From Aedes albopictus (taxonomy: Eukaryota > Arthropoda > Insecta > Diptera > Culicidae): DNA of 64,000 bases. The DNA lies in assembly GCF_035046485.1 (NCBI RefSeq), contig NC_085138.1, forward strand, positions 58,695,254 through 58,759,253. The letters run 5' to 3'. This document shows positions 8,853 to 19,404 of this stretch, piece after piece (position 1 is the first letter of the stretch; the number at the start of each line of letters is the position of its first letter). The position numbers and the translations under genes were made by a program. The notes under the pieces are model-generated. The model was not told where the DNA came from. It made no database searches and saw nothing but the letters and a program-made list of their open reading frames with translations.

Positions 8853-10818
8853 ATTTTTCATACTCTGTACACCGCGCCATCGGCTGTGAAAATCGTTTTA
8901 CAAAGCCCAGCAATTGATCATCTGCTGGCTCGCCAGGTCGCACAGCAAAAGCACTTGTCACTCTTGGAGATATCCATCCAGCAGCATACTCATCAAATTA
9001 CGACACGGTGACGATGCGATGGTTGATGCGGTCAGCCTCAGCATCATCATCATCCACTTCACGGTTCACGTTATTATGTTTGGTTGGATCAACGCAATCC
9101 CCACCAGGATGATAAAATCTACCGATGACAACCGGCGGCTTCACACGTTCAATGGTTTCATTATACACAGTACGTATAGGTATAATCAACATCAGCAACA
9201 GCATCTTCATCATCGTCATGCCGTACAAACAACAACGTTTCAGTTTTGTTGTAGGATTTATTGTTATGTTTTGATTCGTTTATCGGTTGGGAAGAGAACG
9301 TAGGTTGCGTGTCATCCGACGAAAAACCACCTTGTTGTGATGGGATTTATTTCGAGTTTTCTGTAGACAGGAGAGATTATTCTTGCGGAAAAATGTCAGT
9401 CTTTGATAATACCGGGCAGTACAGTACCCATTTCTATTTCAGTAAGATCTTCTTGATGAATTATGATCCGCACCTTTCTTGTTCTGAGTTTTGCAACATT
9501 TCTATACAATTTGGAAGAAATAATAATTTTCAATTTTTATTCTTTCTTTTCAGGTATACTTAACGGAATGAGCCTTACAAATACGTGGATTTCGTAGGTA
9601 TTTTTTCAAAGACATGTAGGCTTCGGTGACAATTTGAGCAAAGTAAAATTATGTTTTTGAAACATTGAAACGCTATTGATTCATTCAATTAGTCAAAAAT
9701 CAACAATTCCCACGTAAATGCTAATAGTCTATGAAGCAACAAAACAGTTACTTATCATTTATAAATGTTTTGTTAGTTTGCTAATTTCATCGATATTTGA
9801 AATCAAAATTCGATCGCATCCTTCGCATGACCACATGCAAGCTTCCGTTAACTTTTACGGCTGCACTCGCTGATGTAAATCCCTCTAACGAGATAATCAA
9901 ACAACAGCGTATGTATGTACCTACTACCAATTGTGCAGATTACCGTGTTGATGATGATCGTAAAACTCCTGTTGGCAGATGCACTGAGGAGCCACATCAA
10001 CCACTGATTGCTTGCAAACCATTCATTTCATACCCCCCACGCATATTGGGTCATAAAATGCAGCTGTGTCATCGCCCTGCTAATGACAATGATTACTGCC
10101 ATCATTACCGAATGAGGGTGGGGAATGGATGGTTATCATCATACTCTTACTCCAGTGCTTCTTCAGCATCATCGCCTACATGATAATCCTTCAGCACTGA
10201 TGTCGCATTCCTTAACGACGGGAAAGTTTTCTTCGAAGTCAGCGAAATGGCGATTTCTGGGTCACCGCATCCCTCGCCGCAAAACGCTGACAGTCGATAA
10301 TTAATTCACGGCGGGCGGAATGATGGAAATATGCGCGGCTGTTCAAGCAGTTCTCTTGGGTCGGCGAAGACGGATCTCAGACTGCCCACCAACCTGCTAA
10401 AGCAGCCTAATTGATAGCAAAGCGGCGGCACGTAATTAAGTATTGGATGGCAACTTCGACTTTTTTTTTGCTTATTCATGCGATCCGGATTTTGGGAGGA
10501 GGCAAGAATATCTGACCGATTGCTTCTGGATTGGTAGCTACACGCGGGTCGGCTATGTGATGTGTGTTTGTGGGTCGAAATGGCGACGACGACGGCGGTT
10601 AAATACTTTTGGGCTGATGTTTGCTAAGAAGATGATGTTTGGGTTGGGGATGACAGTGCAGAAGTTTTGGCACGAGAAAAATAATCTGTTGATCGTCTTC
10701 GGAATGTGATTAATCATTATGATAATGATGCTTTCTTAAAAGGACTGATTCTGACTGAGATTGATGGTACATATATTTACGAATCTTAAGTAATCAATAC
10801 TTAGTCAATATACATCAT
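8853..10818. other. Unassigned sequence between retrotransposon fragments
   Basis: The gypsy element ends at about 8845-8852 with no recognisable LTR. The following 2 kb is more GC-rich than the arrays, especially 9800-10700. The longest frame (9797-10183, plus, 128 codons) has no recognised motif. A pyrimidine tract with AG near 9552 resembles a splice acceptor but leads into no convincing exon. I see no repeat ends. Confidence 0.4.
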
Positions 10819-11092
10819 TTATTTACTGGAATTTGGCCTGGTGCTTAGTCGACCCTTAACACTAAGATTCACCTTGCTGAAGGTAACTGATCTTCTGCAG
10901 GTTCTGGCAATAACGATCTTGTTATTCACAATGCAAACAAGTTGAACGGTTTTCGTGAAAATCGTATCCAGGTTGTTGATTGCGGCACGTTGCATAGCTG
11001 CTTCCCTACAGGGCGGTGTTGAAAAGCTGGAACGAAAGCCTGTCGCATTGTCGTAGTATTCCAACATACCTTACCTGATAAAAGCCTGAGTG
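10819..11092 (-). pseudogene. Decayed second RTE-like RT fragment (3' piece)
   Basis: Reading the minus strand from about 11090 to 10820, broken frames give LSFQLFNTAL and, in another frame, TIFTKTVQL. These parallel the LSCLLFNIALEG and TIFTKSVQL segments of the adjacent larger RT copy. It is therefore a duplicated, heavily mutated piece of the same RT region placed directly after the larger copy. Frameshifts and stops make it non-functional. Confidence 0.55.
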
Positions 11093-13104
11093 TCATCTGC
11101 TGTACGTAGGAGTCCTCCACCTAGCTCGTTGCGCCCCACGTCTTCTTGTACCGGTCGGATGACTCTCGAGAACCATTTTAGTCGGGTTGCTATCCGACAT
11201 CCTGATGACGTGACCCGCCCACCGTAGCCTCCCGATTTTCGCGGTATGGACGATGGTTGGTTCTCCCAGCAGCTGATGCAGCTCGTGGTTCATTCGCCTT
11301 CTCCAAGTCCCGTCTTCCATCTGCACTCCACCGTAGATGGTACGCAACACCTTCCGTTCGAAAACTCCAAGGGTGCGTTGGTCCTCTGCACGTAGGGTCC
11401 TTGTTTCGTGCCCATAGAGGACGACCGGTCTAATCAACGTTTTGTAGATGGTTAACTTCGTGTTACGGCGAACTTTATTCGATCGTAGAGTTCTGCGGAG
11501 TCCAAAGTAGGCACGATTTCCTGCCACAATGCGCCTCTGAATTTCTCTGCTGGTGTCGTTGTCGTCGGTCACCAGTGAGCCCAAGTACACGAATTATTCA
11601 ACCGCCTCGATTTCATCACCGTCGATATGAATTCGGGGTGGCGGGCGCGGTGATTCCTCCCTGGAGCCCTTTGCCATCATGTACTTTGTCTTTGACACAT
11701 TAATGACTAATCCGATTCGCCTGGCTTCATTCTTAAGTCGGATGTACGTTTCCGCCATCGTCTCAAATTTACGAGCAATAATATCAATATCAACAGCGAA
11801 ACCAAGCAGCTGAACGGACTTCGTGAAAATCGTCCCACTCGTGTTTATCCCCGCTCTTCTTATTACACCCTCCAAAGCAATGTTGAACAGCAAGCACGAA
11901 AGACCATCACCTTGCCGTAACCCTCTGCGAGATTCGAAGGGACTCGAGAGTGTCCCTGATACTCGGACTACGCACATCACTCGATCCATCGTCGCCTTCA
12001 TCAACCGTATCAGTTTATCCGGGAATCCGTATTCGTGCATAATCTGCCATAGCTGTTCTCGATCGATTGTATTATACGCCGATTTGAAATCGATGAACAA
12101 GTGATGTGTGGGCACGTTGTATTCGCGGCATTTCTGCAACACCTGGCGGATGGTGAACATCTGGTCCGTTGTAGCGCGTTCACCCATAAATCCAGCCTGA
12201 TATTGCCCCACGAGTACTGTTGCAATCGGTGATAGACGGCGGCATAAAATTTGAGTATCTTGTATGCAGCGCTCAGTAGTGTGATCGCGCGGTAGTTCCC
12301 GCAATCCAACTTGTCGCCCTTTTTGTAGATGGGACACACGATACCTCCCATCCATTCCTCCGCTAATACTTCCTCCTCCCAAATCTTGGTAATGACCCAG
12401 TGTAGTGCTCTCACCAGTGCTTCTCCACCGTATTTTAGAAGCTCGCTTGGTAGTTGATCTGCTCCAGCGGCTTTGTTGTTTTTCAACCGGCCAACCTCCT
12501 CCTCAATCTCTTGAAGGTCAGGGGCCGGAAGTCTTTCGTCCTGTGCACATACTCCTAGATCTGTTACCACGCCACCTTCGGTACTTGCAACGTCGCCATT
12601 GAGGTGCTCATCGTAATGCTGCCGCCACCTCTCGACCACCTCACGCTCGCTCGTGAGAATATTCCCGTGATTATCTCGGCACATGTCGGCTTGTGGCACA
12701 AAGCCTCTGCGCGAGCGGTTCAGCTTCTCGTAGAACTTTTGTGTGTCCTTAGCACGGTACAGCTCTTCCATCGCTTCGCGATCTAATTCTTCCTGCTGGC
12801 GCTTCTTCATCCGGAAGACTGAGTTCTGCCTGTTCCGCGCCTGTTTGTAACGTGCCTCATTCGCTCTCGTACGGTGTTGCAGAATTCTCGCCCATGCTGC
12901 ATTCTTCTCGTTTTTCAACTGTTCTCATTCGCCGTCGTACCAGTCGTTTCTGTGATTCGGAGTCGCGAAGCCTAGTGCTGTAGCCGAGGTACTACCTATG
13001 GCGGATCGGATGTCCCTCCAGCCATCTTCAAGTGTATGCTGCGCCAAACTGCTCTTCCGTGGGTGGAGCCACTGCTAGCTGCTGCGCGTAGTCTTGAGCC
13101 ACTT
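11093..13104 (-). pseudogene. RTE-like non-LTR retrotransposon, linker and reverse transcriptase (inactivated)
   Basis: Three overlapping minus-strand frames (12918-12010, 12382-11594, 11590-11093) make one broken protein. An N-terminal linker (VAQDYAQQL, TEEQFGAAYT, in a shifted frame near 13095-13020) is followed by a basic helical segment and then RT. RT motifs are NNKAAGADQLPSELLKYGG, NYRAITLLSAAYKIL, QAGFMGERATTDQ, FIDFKSAY and RRGLRQGDGLSCLLFNIAL. The catalytic box reads FAVD where FADD is expected, so it should be dead. A C-terminal domain has GRLRWAGHVIRM. A TAA at about 11591-11593 interrupts VE-FVYLGS. Such proteins nick target DNA and prime reverse transcription there. The clade is inferred from motifs resembling SR2/BovB-type proteins. 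Confidence 0.85.
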
Positions 13105-13106
13105 CT

Positions 13107-13348
13107 ACACACCAAATTTTTTAAAATTCTTCCAGCACAAAAAAAAATCAGCAAAATAAATTGCTGAGTTTCAGCAAAATTGTTGCTGAATTTCAGCACA
13201 GCGTTGCTGATCAACTGTCAAAATTGCTGGATGGTTCAGCAACTTGAAAAATAATTGCTGATACTCAGTAAAATCGTATTGCTGAATGAAATCAGCACAA
13301 AAAAAATCAGCAAAGTTTGCTGAATACCAGCAAACAAAATTTGCAGTG
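13107..13348. mobile_element. TA-inserted MITE, copy 1
   Basis: A 242-bp non-coding element flanked by TA (13105-13106 and 13349-13350). Ends including the TA are TACACACCAAATTTT and, reversed, TACACTGCAAATTTT, imperfect TIRs of about 15 bp. The interior is rich in the word TCAGCAA/TTGCTGA. It splits a minus-strand RTE-like fragment between the residues LEQLRN and VAQDYAQQL. A second copy in the same orientation lies about 400 bp downstream. The TA duplication suggests Tc1/mariner-type mobilisation; no transposase is present. Confidence 0.8.
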
Positions 13349-13350
13349 TA

Positions 13351-13502
13351 CGTTACGCAGCTGCTCGATGTTTGCTCCAACTGCGCGTAGAAACGCTTCT
13401 TTCTCGTCATCAGGTCTCCCTCCGTGTGGGCAGTGGACGTTGATGATGCTGTAGTTGAAGAAACGGCCCTTAACCCTTACACTTGACGGTGTGACAATAT
13501 GG

Positions 13503-13504
<2 letters not shown>
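13351..13504 (-). pseudogene. RTE-like endonuclease fragment
   Basis: The minus strand reads VKGRFFNYSIINVHCPHGGR followed by PDDEKEAF, then in a second frame FYAQLEQT. This is the mid-part of the apurinic-type endonuclease domain that lies upstream of RT in RTE-like elements. One base insertion shifts the frame after EKEAF. At 13500 it is joined to VDHIVT, a continuation of the RT fragment on the far side of MITE copy 2. The order RT then endonuclease is wrong for one element, so two copies have been joined or nested. Confidence 0.7.

Positions 13505-13505
<1 letters not shown>

Positions 13506-13591
<86 letters not shown>
13506..13591. repeat. (AC)43 dinucleotide microsatellite inside a MITE terminus
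   Basis: An uninterrupted AC run of 86 bp that occupies the position of the TACACACC terminus of MITE copy 2. It appears to be an expansion of the short ACAC native to the TIR. Cysteine/valine and histidine/threonine repeat frames across it are artefacts. Confidence 0.95.
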
Positions 13592-13592
<1 letters not shown>

Positions 13593-13825
13593 AAATTTTT
13601 TGAAACGCTTCCAGCACAAAAAAAATCAGCAAATTAAATTGCTGAATTTCAGCTACATTTTTGCTGAACTTCAGCACAACGTTGCTGATCAACTGTCAAA
13701 ATTGCTGGATGGTTCAGCAAGTTGAAAAATACTTGCTGATATTCAGTAAATTCATATTGCTATTTTTTTGCAGCACAAAAAAAATAGCAAAATTTGCTGA
13801 ATACCAGCAAACAAAATTTGCAGTG
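13507..13825. mobile_element. TA-inserted MITE, copy 2, with expanded (AC)n end
   Basis: Same family and orientation as the copy at 13107, beginning with the expanded terminus and ending AAAATTTGCAGTG at 13825. The right TA has become CA. It interrupts an RT fragment: GFRGGRSC on one side and VDHIVT on the other read as one segment of the RTE-like RT on the minus strand. Confidence 0.8.
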
Positions 13826-14050
13826 CAAGATCGTCCACCTCGGAATCCTGCTTGCTGCCGTCGGAGAGTTGCGTCTATCTTCTCCTGTATCCGGTTAAGG
13901 ATCACTTTGAAGAGGACTTTGAGAACGATGCACAGCAACATGATGCCCGCCAATTATTGCATGCAGTCAGGTCATCCTTTTTCGGTACCTTGGGACGCCT
14001 TGCATCCAGCCGACTGGAAATGTCGCGGTTTCCCATATTGATGCAGAATA
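13826..14050 (-). pseudogene. RTE-like RT N-terminal fragment
   Basis: Minus-strand frames give VPKKDDLTACNNW, then after a frameshift AGIMLLCIVLKVLFKVILNR and QQAGFRGGRSC. This is the RT fingers region of an RTE-like element, related to but not the same copy as the RT at 11.6-12.4 kb (which has QAGFMGERAT here). It continues as VDHIVT beyond the MITE at 13504. It is broken and not functional. Confidence 0.75.
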
Positions 14051-14099
14051 ATTGATGTAGTGGTTGTGCAGACACCCTTGTACGGGGTGTCATTGCTGG

Positions 14100-16555
14100 G
14101 AAACCACGTTACCGGAAGCTGGCACAGCTTCCTCTCAAAAGGTGAAAAACATCTCCCTTGCTGTTGATAATGCTTTTTTTAGATGCTGGGAAAACTTCTC
14201 TCCAAAAGCAGGGAAAATTTGTCTTCAGAGGCTTAAAGAGTTTCTCTCCAGAAGCTGGAACAGCTTTTCCCTAGAAATTGAAAAAAAAAACTGCTTGGTA
14301 AAAGATTATAGATCTGCTTCTTAGAAACTGAAGGAGATTTGCTCCACACGCTGTAAAAGCTTCTTTCCAGAAGCTGGAAAAGCTTCTCTCCGGTAACTCC
14401 TCAAACTGGACGAGTTTCTCTCCATACAATGGAAACTCTTCTCTTCAGAGTCTGAAAAAGATTATCTCGTGCAACCAGCACTTGAAAAGTGTATCGTTTT
14501 TTTATTCTTCACCTAATTTACAGCTTTTTGTCCTCTACGGCACTGTGTGAGCGATTCCAATTGGAAGTTGTACTTTCACTTTGTGCAGCACCTAAATGTA
14601 TTCTATTCTAATTCTACTATATCGAACTGGTTGCCGTTGCGCTGCGTGCACTTTCTACCCTATCATGGTAGAATGATGAGCACGAGGATGTTGATGTGTG
14701 GCTGTTGGTTATTCCTTTTTCCAGTCCGATTGGAGATCCATTATGAGGTGCCGTTTGCCGATGTCCATGTATCTGGATCTGTTTGAGTCATCGGATTAGA
14801 AGAGGGTCAGTGTCAGCTGCTCTCAGGGGGGAAAGAGCAACTCAAAATCTGGAGAGCTTTCTCCTACAGAAAAAGCTTCTTTACATAAAACGGAAAAGCT
14901 TCTCTCTGGAAACTGAATGGCTTTGCTCTAGATAGAAGGTAGTCGAGCTTCACCAGAACCTAAAACATTTTCTTGAAGCGTGTTGTCTGTAGAATCCACA
15001 ACAACTTCTCTCCAGAAGCTGGGAATGCTTTTCTTCACATTCAGAGAAAACTTCTATCCAAGAGCTGGAGAAACTTTTCTTCATAAGTTCCGTTTCAGAA
15101 GCTGGAGAAGCATTTATCAAAAAGGTGGGACAGCTTCTCTCCACAAGCTAGAAAACCTTTTCTCCAGAAGTTTGAAAAGCTTTTCCCCAGAAGCTGGAAA
15201 AGCTTTCTACATAAAAAGAAATTCTTCTCTAGAAGGTGAAAAAGTTTCCCTCTAGCAGATAATTATGCTTCTTCAATACCTAAAAACTACCAATGCTGCT
15301 TTCTAGAAGCTGGAGAACCCAGCCAACACAAATTCTTATATGATGTTGAATAGGATGCTAAAGTGGAGGCCCTATGCGTACATGCTTCCATTTAACCGCG
15401 TGTAAAGAGTGCGTATATCACCTCCACTTTTGCATCCTATTCAACATCATATGCGATCGTGTGTTGACTGGGAAGCTTCTATTCAGATATTAGAAAAACT
15501 TCTCTCCAAAAGCTTGAAAAGCTTTTCTCTGAAGATTGAGAAGCTTTTCTCCAAAAGGTGGAGAAACTTTTCTTCAAAATCTGGAGAAGCTTTTCTACTA
15601 AAGCTTTTCTCCCACAACTGAAAAATCTTTCTTCTTGAAGCTAGAACCATTTCTCTCTCCACAAACTTAAAAAAAAATATTTCCGACATTGGAAAAGCTT
15701 TTTTTCCATAAAAATAAGATTTTATCTCTCCAAAAGCTGGTAAAAACTTCTCTACAATTGCTGGAGAAGCTTTTCTCCAATTGCAGGAGAAGCTTTTTCA
15801 AGAACCTGGGAACCTTTTCTGCATAAGCTTAAAAAGCTTCTCTTCAGAAGTTGAAGAAGCTTCTTTCCACAAGCTGGTCTTGCTTCTCTCCAAAAGTGGA
15901 AAATCCAGTTTCTACTAGCTTTTTACATAAGATAGAAAATCTGCTCTCTAAAAGGTGAAGAAGCTAGCAGCTAGCTATGCATCTTCTACACTTGAAAAAG
16001 CTTCTTTTGTAAAGCTGGAAAAGCTTCTCTTCAGATTTTTGAAAAAACATCTCTCCAAATGCTTGAGAAGTTTTTCTTCAAAAGCCTGGGAAGTTTTTCC
16101 CCAGAAGCTGAAGGAGCTTTGGTCCAAATGCTGCCCGTATCTGCAGAAGCTTTTCTCTAAAAACTAGTTTAACTTTTGTACTAAAGCAGGAGAAGCTTTT
16201 CTCCCATAACTGGAAAAACTTATTACTTGAAGCGAGAAAATGTTCTCTCTACAAATTGAAAAATCATTTTTCTGAAGTTGGATAAGCTTTTTTCCACAAA
16301 ATAAGACTATTTCTCTCCAAATGCTGGAGAAACTTTTCTCCAAAAGTTGAGTTAGCTTTTCTTCAGAAACTGAGAAATCTTTTCTGCATAAGCGTATAAA
16401 GCATCTCTTCAGAAGCTAAAGATGCTTCTCCCCACAAGCTGGTCAAGCTTCTCTCCAAAACTAGGAAATATAGACTCTTTGAATTAAATAAAAGGCATAC
16501 TACTAAAGCTGGAAAAGCTTTCTACATAAGATAGAAACAACTTTTCTCTAAAAGT
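14100..16555. repeat. Degenerate 23-bp near-palindromic tandem array
   Basis: About 2.4 kb of units with period 23 bp built on CTTTTCTCCAG, a short spacer, and CTGGAAAAG. The two words are near reverse complements, so each unit can fold on itself and many AAGCTT (HindIII) words recur. Divergence between units is high. A unique-looking stretch (14480-14820) and a 155-bp MITE (15318-15472) interrupt it. The array ends where the RTE-like fragment at 16556 begins. Confidence 0.85.
15318..15472. mobile_element. Short MITE inserted in the 23-bp array
   Basis: The ends CCCAGCCAACACAAATTCTT and, reversed, CCCAGTCAACACACGATCGC open inverted arms that continue with TATGATGTTGAATAGGATGC and AAAGTGGAGG, about 50 bp each. 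The flanks GGAGAA and AAGCTT rejoin to a normal array unit with only AA duplicated. There is no coding sequence. Confidence 0.75.
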
Positions 16556-17245
16556 GTCTTTCATGGGCTTCGTTGTATTCATCGTAGTCCCACTAAGGCA
16601 ATGTGAATCATCGTAAAGGAGACGGATGTCGCCGTTATTTGCGGCTTTCTCGTCTTCGTCAGAGTGTAGAATTAGCATCTAAGTTAAAATACACAAAAAT
16701 TAAAACTAAAAAAAAAATCGTCTTCGTCGGCTAGGGAGTCCGCCAACGCTCCTTTGTCCCGTCTACATGAGCGTTTCACTTTCTTCTCGAGAGCCGAATA
16801 GCGCTGACGGGCTACTGCTTTGGCTCCTCGTGTTTTTGCTCGCTCTATCGTGACTTTGGCGTTCCTTCGCTCCTTTCTCTTCTTTCAGGTGCCATCTGTA
16901 GTCTATTGCTTTCTCCGGGTGCGTAGCTCATGCAAATTATTATCGCCGGTGGCGATGAAGGTGTTGTTGATGGCTCTTCATGGATCTTTGACGCTTCCAC
17001 CTTCTGAAATACACACAGCACGGCTCTCTAGCTCCTCGACGAAGGACCTTTTCACCGTAGCGTCTTCCAGTCGACGTATGTTTCTCCTCCTGTCGATGGA
17101 TGTGCAACTGGATCTCGCCGATAGGAGACGATGATCAAACGCAATGTTGGCGCTAAATCATGCCATCACGGGAAACCCATGTCACTTTGTGCACAGCTCA
17201 AAGCAAACAGCTCACCGTTCTCGGCGCTCATTTCTCCGAGACCAT
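16556..17245 (-). pseudogene. RTE-like element, linker between endonuclease and RT (broken)
   Basis: On the minus strand, in shifting frames, are SFVEELESRAVCISEGGSV, then NNTFIATGDNNLHELRT, then TIERAKTRGAKAVARQRYS and ALEKKVKRSCRRDKGALADS, then NNGDIRLLYDDSHCLSGT. This is the basic linker that precedes RT in RTE-like non-LTR elements. It follows, in element order, the endonuclease pieces at 17.8-19.4 kb, so both probably belong to one element truncated at 16556, where the 23-bp array starts. Several stops and frameshifts are present. Confidence 0.65.
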
Positions 17246-17790
17246 GGCGTCCCATAGCCAAGGATGGGAAAAAAATCATTTATTTATTGCGTATCCCTCA
17301 CTCACAACCACGCACAATCTGATGCGAGTGTGCTTCTCCCCCAGTCAAGCAAAATCCTTCCACATTCATTGCCCATTTTTTTAACGCAAGCAACGAACGG
17401 CCGAATGAATCGCTACTGAATCTGTGTGCCGAAGATGAACGAACCAATATTGAACGAATGTTTGCATTCCGAGTCGGGTGCGAGAGCATTCGTTTTGGAA
17501 CGTTCATTTAGCGTTCAGTGAAAGCATTCAGTACTGGGAATTGAATCAGTGAGCGCGTTTTGATTCAATCAGCTGAATGCCACGCGGTAGTTGAGAGAGC
17601 GAACTTCTTTTCGTAGGTATACAGTGTATACTATACACCGATGCTAGCTGATTCATTTTACTCTCTAAAAGTTTCTCTCCTGATTCGCTTCGGTGGCGTC
17701 GGTAGCGAGCCGTTCGTGTTGCGTTCGTTCATGGTACGCCGTGCTCTCACTCAGTATTGGGTTGTTGGCGTTCTTTTGGCTAATATGCAT
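17246..17790. other. Unassigned insertion-like stretch within the RTE-like element
   Basis: It separates the endonuclease end (about 17800) from the linker (17245) and has no matching coding frames. It contains repeated GAACG/CGTTC words and a palindrome, GGTATACAGTGTATACTATACACC in outline (about 17616-17639). It may be another non-autonomous insertion, but I could not define its ends. Confidence 0.35.
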
Positions 17791-17834
17791 CGGGTGAGTG
17801 AATGAGTTTTCCCATGCTTGCCCATGACGTTCTC
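17791..17834 (-). pseudogene. RTE-like endonuclease, short piece beyond the foldback insertion
   Basis: The minus strand reads ENVMGKHG and continues for a few residues before similarity is lost. It resumes the endonuclease frame SDYENV seen at about 18900 on the other side of the foldback element. The repeated GAGAACGTC (minus strand) is the target duplication. Only about 15 residues are recognisable. Confidence 0.6.
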
Positions 17835-18885
17835 GATTCTGTCACATTCGCCCGAAAACCATTCGCCCGAATCACAAACGCCCGAATGACAAACGCCCGA
17901 ATGACAAACGCCCGAATGACAAACGCCCGAATTCCAATCGCCCGAATAGACCATTCGCCCGAAAAGACCATTCGCTCGAAAAGACCATTCACCCGAATGA
18001 CCATTCGCCCGAAAGTCATCCGCCGATTCCATGCAATTTCTTTGAACAAGTTTTTTTTTCCTAGTTTACCATGATGAAAGTTTAAGGACAGTATCCGACC
18101 AATCGGAAGAACAGCAGGACTAGCGCCAATAATAATCATATTAGCTTAGTTTGAAAGAACGGCCCATGTTTTGAAGAAGGCCTAATTTCTTGTGAAAATA
18201 TTACATAATTGGTCATTAATTGTTATAGCATTGTTGATCGAGAGGATAGTGCCAAAACTTCAGCACAGAGTAGTCAATACTTTTAAGTTAATAGTATTCA
18301 CGATTGATCTACTCGGAATAACTACGTATCGTTAAAATGAACAATAGTTCATGAAAATTAAAACGTGTGAGCTAACGGATGCAGAAAAAACACCAAAATC
18401 GCGAGAATGCAGCATTCCATGTTTTGAATCCAGAAATTGTAAACATTAAAACGTCAAGGTTCCACATAAAATAACAAATTAAAAGAACAGCCCATGATTG
18501 AAAGAAGGGCATATTTATGGTAAAAAATGACATCAAATTGAATTTAATTTCCTTGAAGGTAGAACTAGAAAGAAAAGCCTATTTACAAAAGAAGGGACAA
18601 TTCCAATGAATGTTTTCAGAGCTATATTGCTGAAAATGTTTTTAACAGTATAAGCCTTATATCAGTTCAAAGAAAGCAGTATGCGTGTACGACGCCTAAA
18701 TTGATTTCAGAAAAGTATTTCCAAGATAATTATGGTTTTCGGGCGAATGGTCTTTCGGGTGAATGGTCTTTCGGGTGAATGGTCTTTTCGGGTGAATGGT
18801 CTATTCGGGCGAATGACTTTCGGGCGTTTGTCATTCGGGCATTTGGAATTCGGGCGAATGGTTTTCGGGCGAATGTGACAGAACC
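17835..18885. mobile_element. Foldback-like element with 9-bp target duplication
   Basis: A 1051-bp element with termini GATTCTGTCACATTCGCCCG and, reversed, GGTTCTGTCACATTCGCCCG. Each arm is about 150-180 bp of short tandem subrepeats of ATTCGCCCGAA/ACGCCCGAATG. The 9-bp duplication GACGTTCTC lies at 17826-17834 and 18886-18894. The AT-rich middle has no ORF but contains three diverged copies of a GAA(C/A)(G/A)GCC...GAAGRRGGC motif. It cuts an RTE-like endonuclease between ENV and ENVMGKHG. Subrepeat-built arms with 9-bp duplications recall Drosophila FB elements; family membership is inferred. Confidence 0.85.
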
Positions 18886-19404
18886 GACGTTCTCATAGTC
18901 TGACTTGTCGAAACCAACCTTCGCGTTAAAGTCGCCCATGAGGATCTTGATATCACCTTTTGGAATCTTATCCACGATAGCCATTCAGTTGACTGTAACA
19001 GTCTTTTCTATCTTGTAATTCGGCAGCAACGGTTGGCACGTAACATTGGATCATGATAAGGTTTCGAACCCGTGTTCTGAATCTGACTACAATTATCCTC
19101 TCATCAATAGGTTCCCACTTCATGAGCACAGCGTGGACGTGAGTACTAAGCAGGAAACCAACTCCACGGTGGAGGAGCGTGTTCACCTATCGTAGGCCAG
19201 AGTATAGAAAAATTTGACCCGACGCTAATCTGTGTTCTCCAAAGTTCGGCCAACAAACTTCGCTCAATCCTAGGATCCCATGCTTCATACGGCATACCCC
19301 TTTTTTCTACAAGTAGAAATATACAAGTTTGTATCAGTTTACCCTGCTGGGCTAAGGTTAATACATTCCAAGTTCCAGTTCTTGTCCGTTGTTTCACGCT
19401 AAAA
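18886..19404 (-). pseudogene. RTE-like non-LTR endonuclease domain (frameshifted)
   Basis: Minus-strand frames 19397-19146, 19186-18968 and 18984-18886 join into an apurinic-type endonuclease: start RTRTGTWNVLTLAQQGKL, middle RGVGFLLSTHVHAVLMKWEP and FRTRVRNLIMIQCYVPT, then MGDFNAKVG with the catalytic Asp and Asn. Such domains nick the target site for target-primed reverse transcription. Two frameshifts, the foldback insertion after SDYENV and downstream decay inactivate it. A 5'-UTR-like stretch follows to about 19640. Confidence 0.8.

Noticed and set aside
8998..9228. Minus-strand 76-codon frame beginning with a hydrophobic leader
   Set aside because: The hydrophobic stretch is a translation of repeated CAT/ATG words; no family motif, no splice context, and the opposite strand is also open.
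8853..9800. A gypsy-type envelope ORF or 3' LTR after pol
   Set aside because: No long frame with signal peptide or transmembrane segment follows pol, and no sequence there repeats the 2.7-4.0 kb leader region.
9797..10183. 128-codon plus-strand frame
   Set aside because: No recognisable motif and a C-terminal Ser-rich run from low-complexity DNA. It could be real but nothing supports it.
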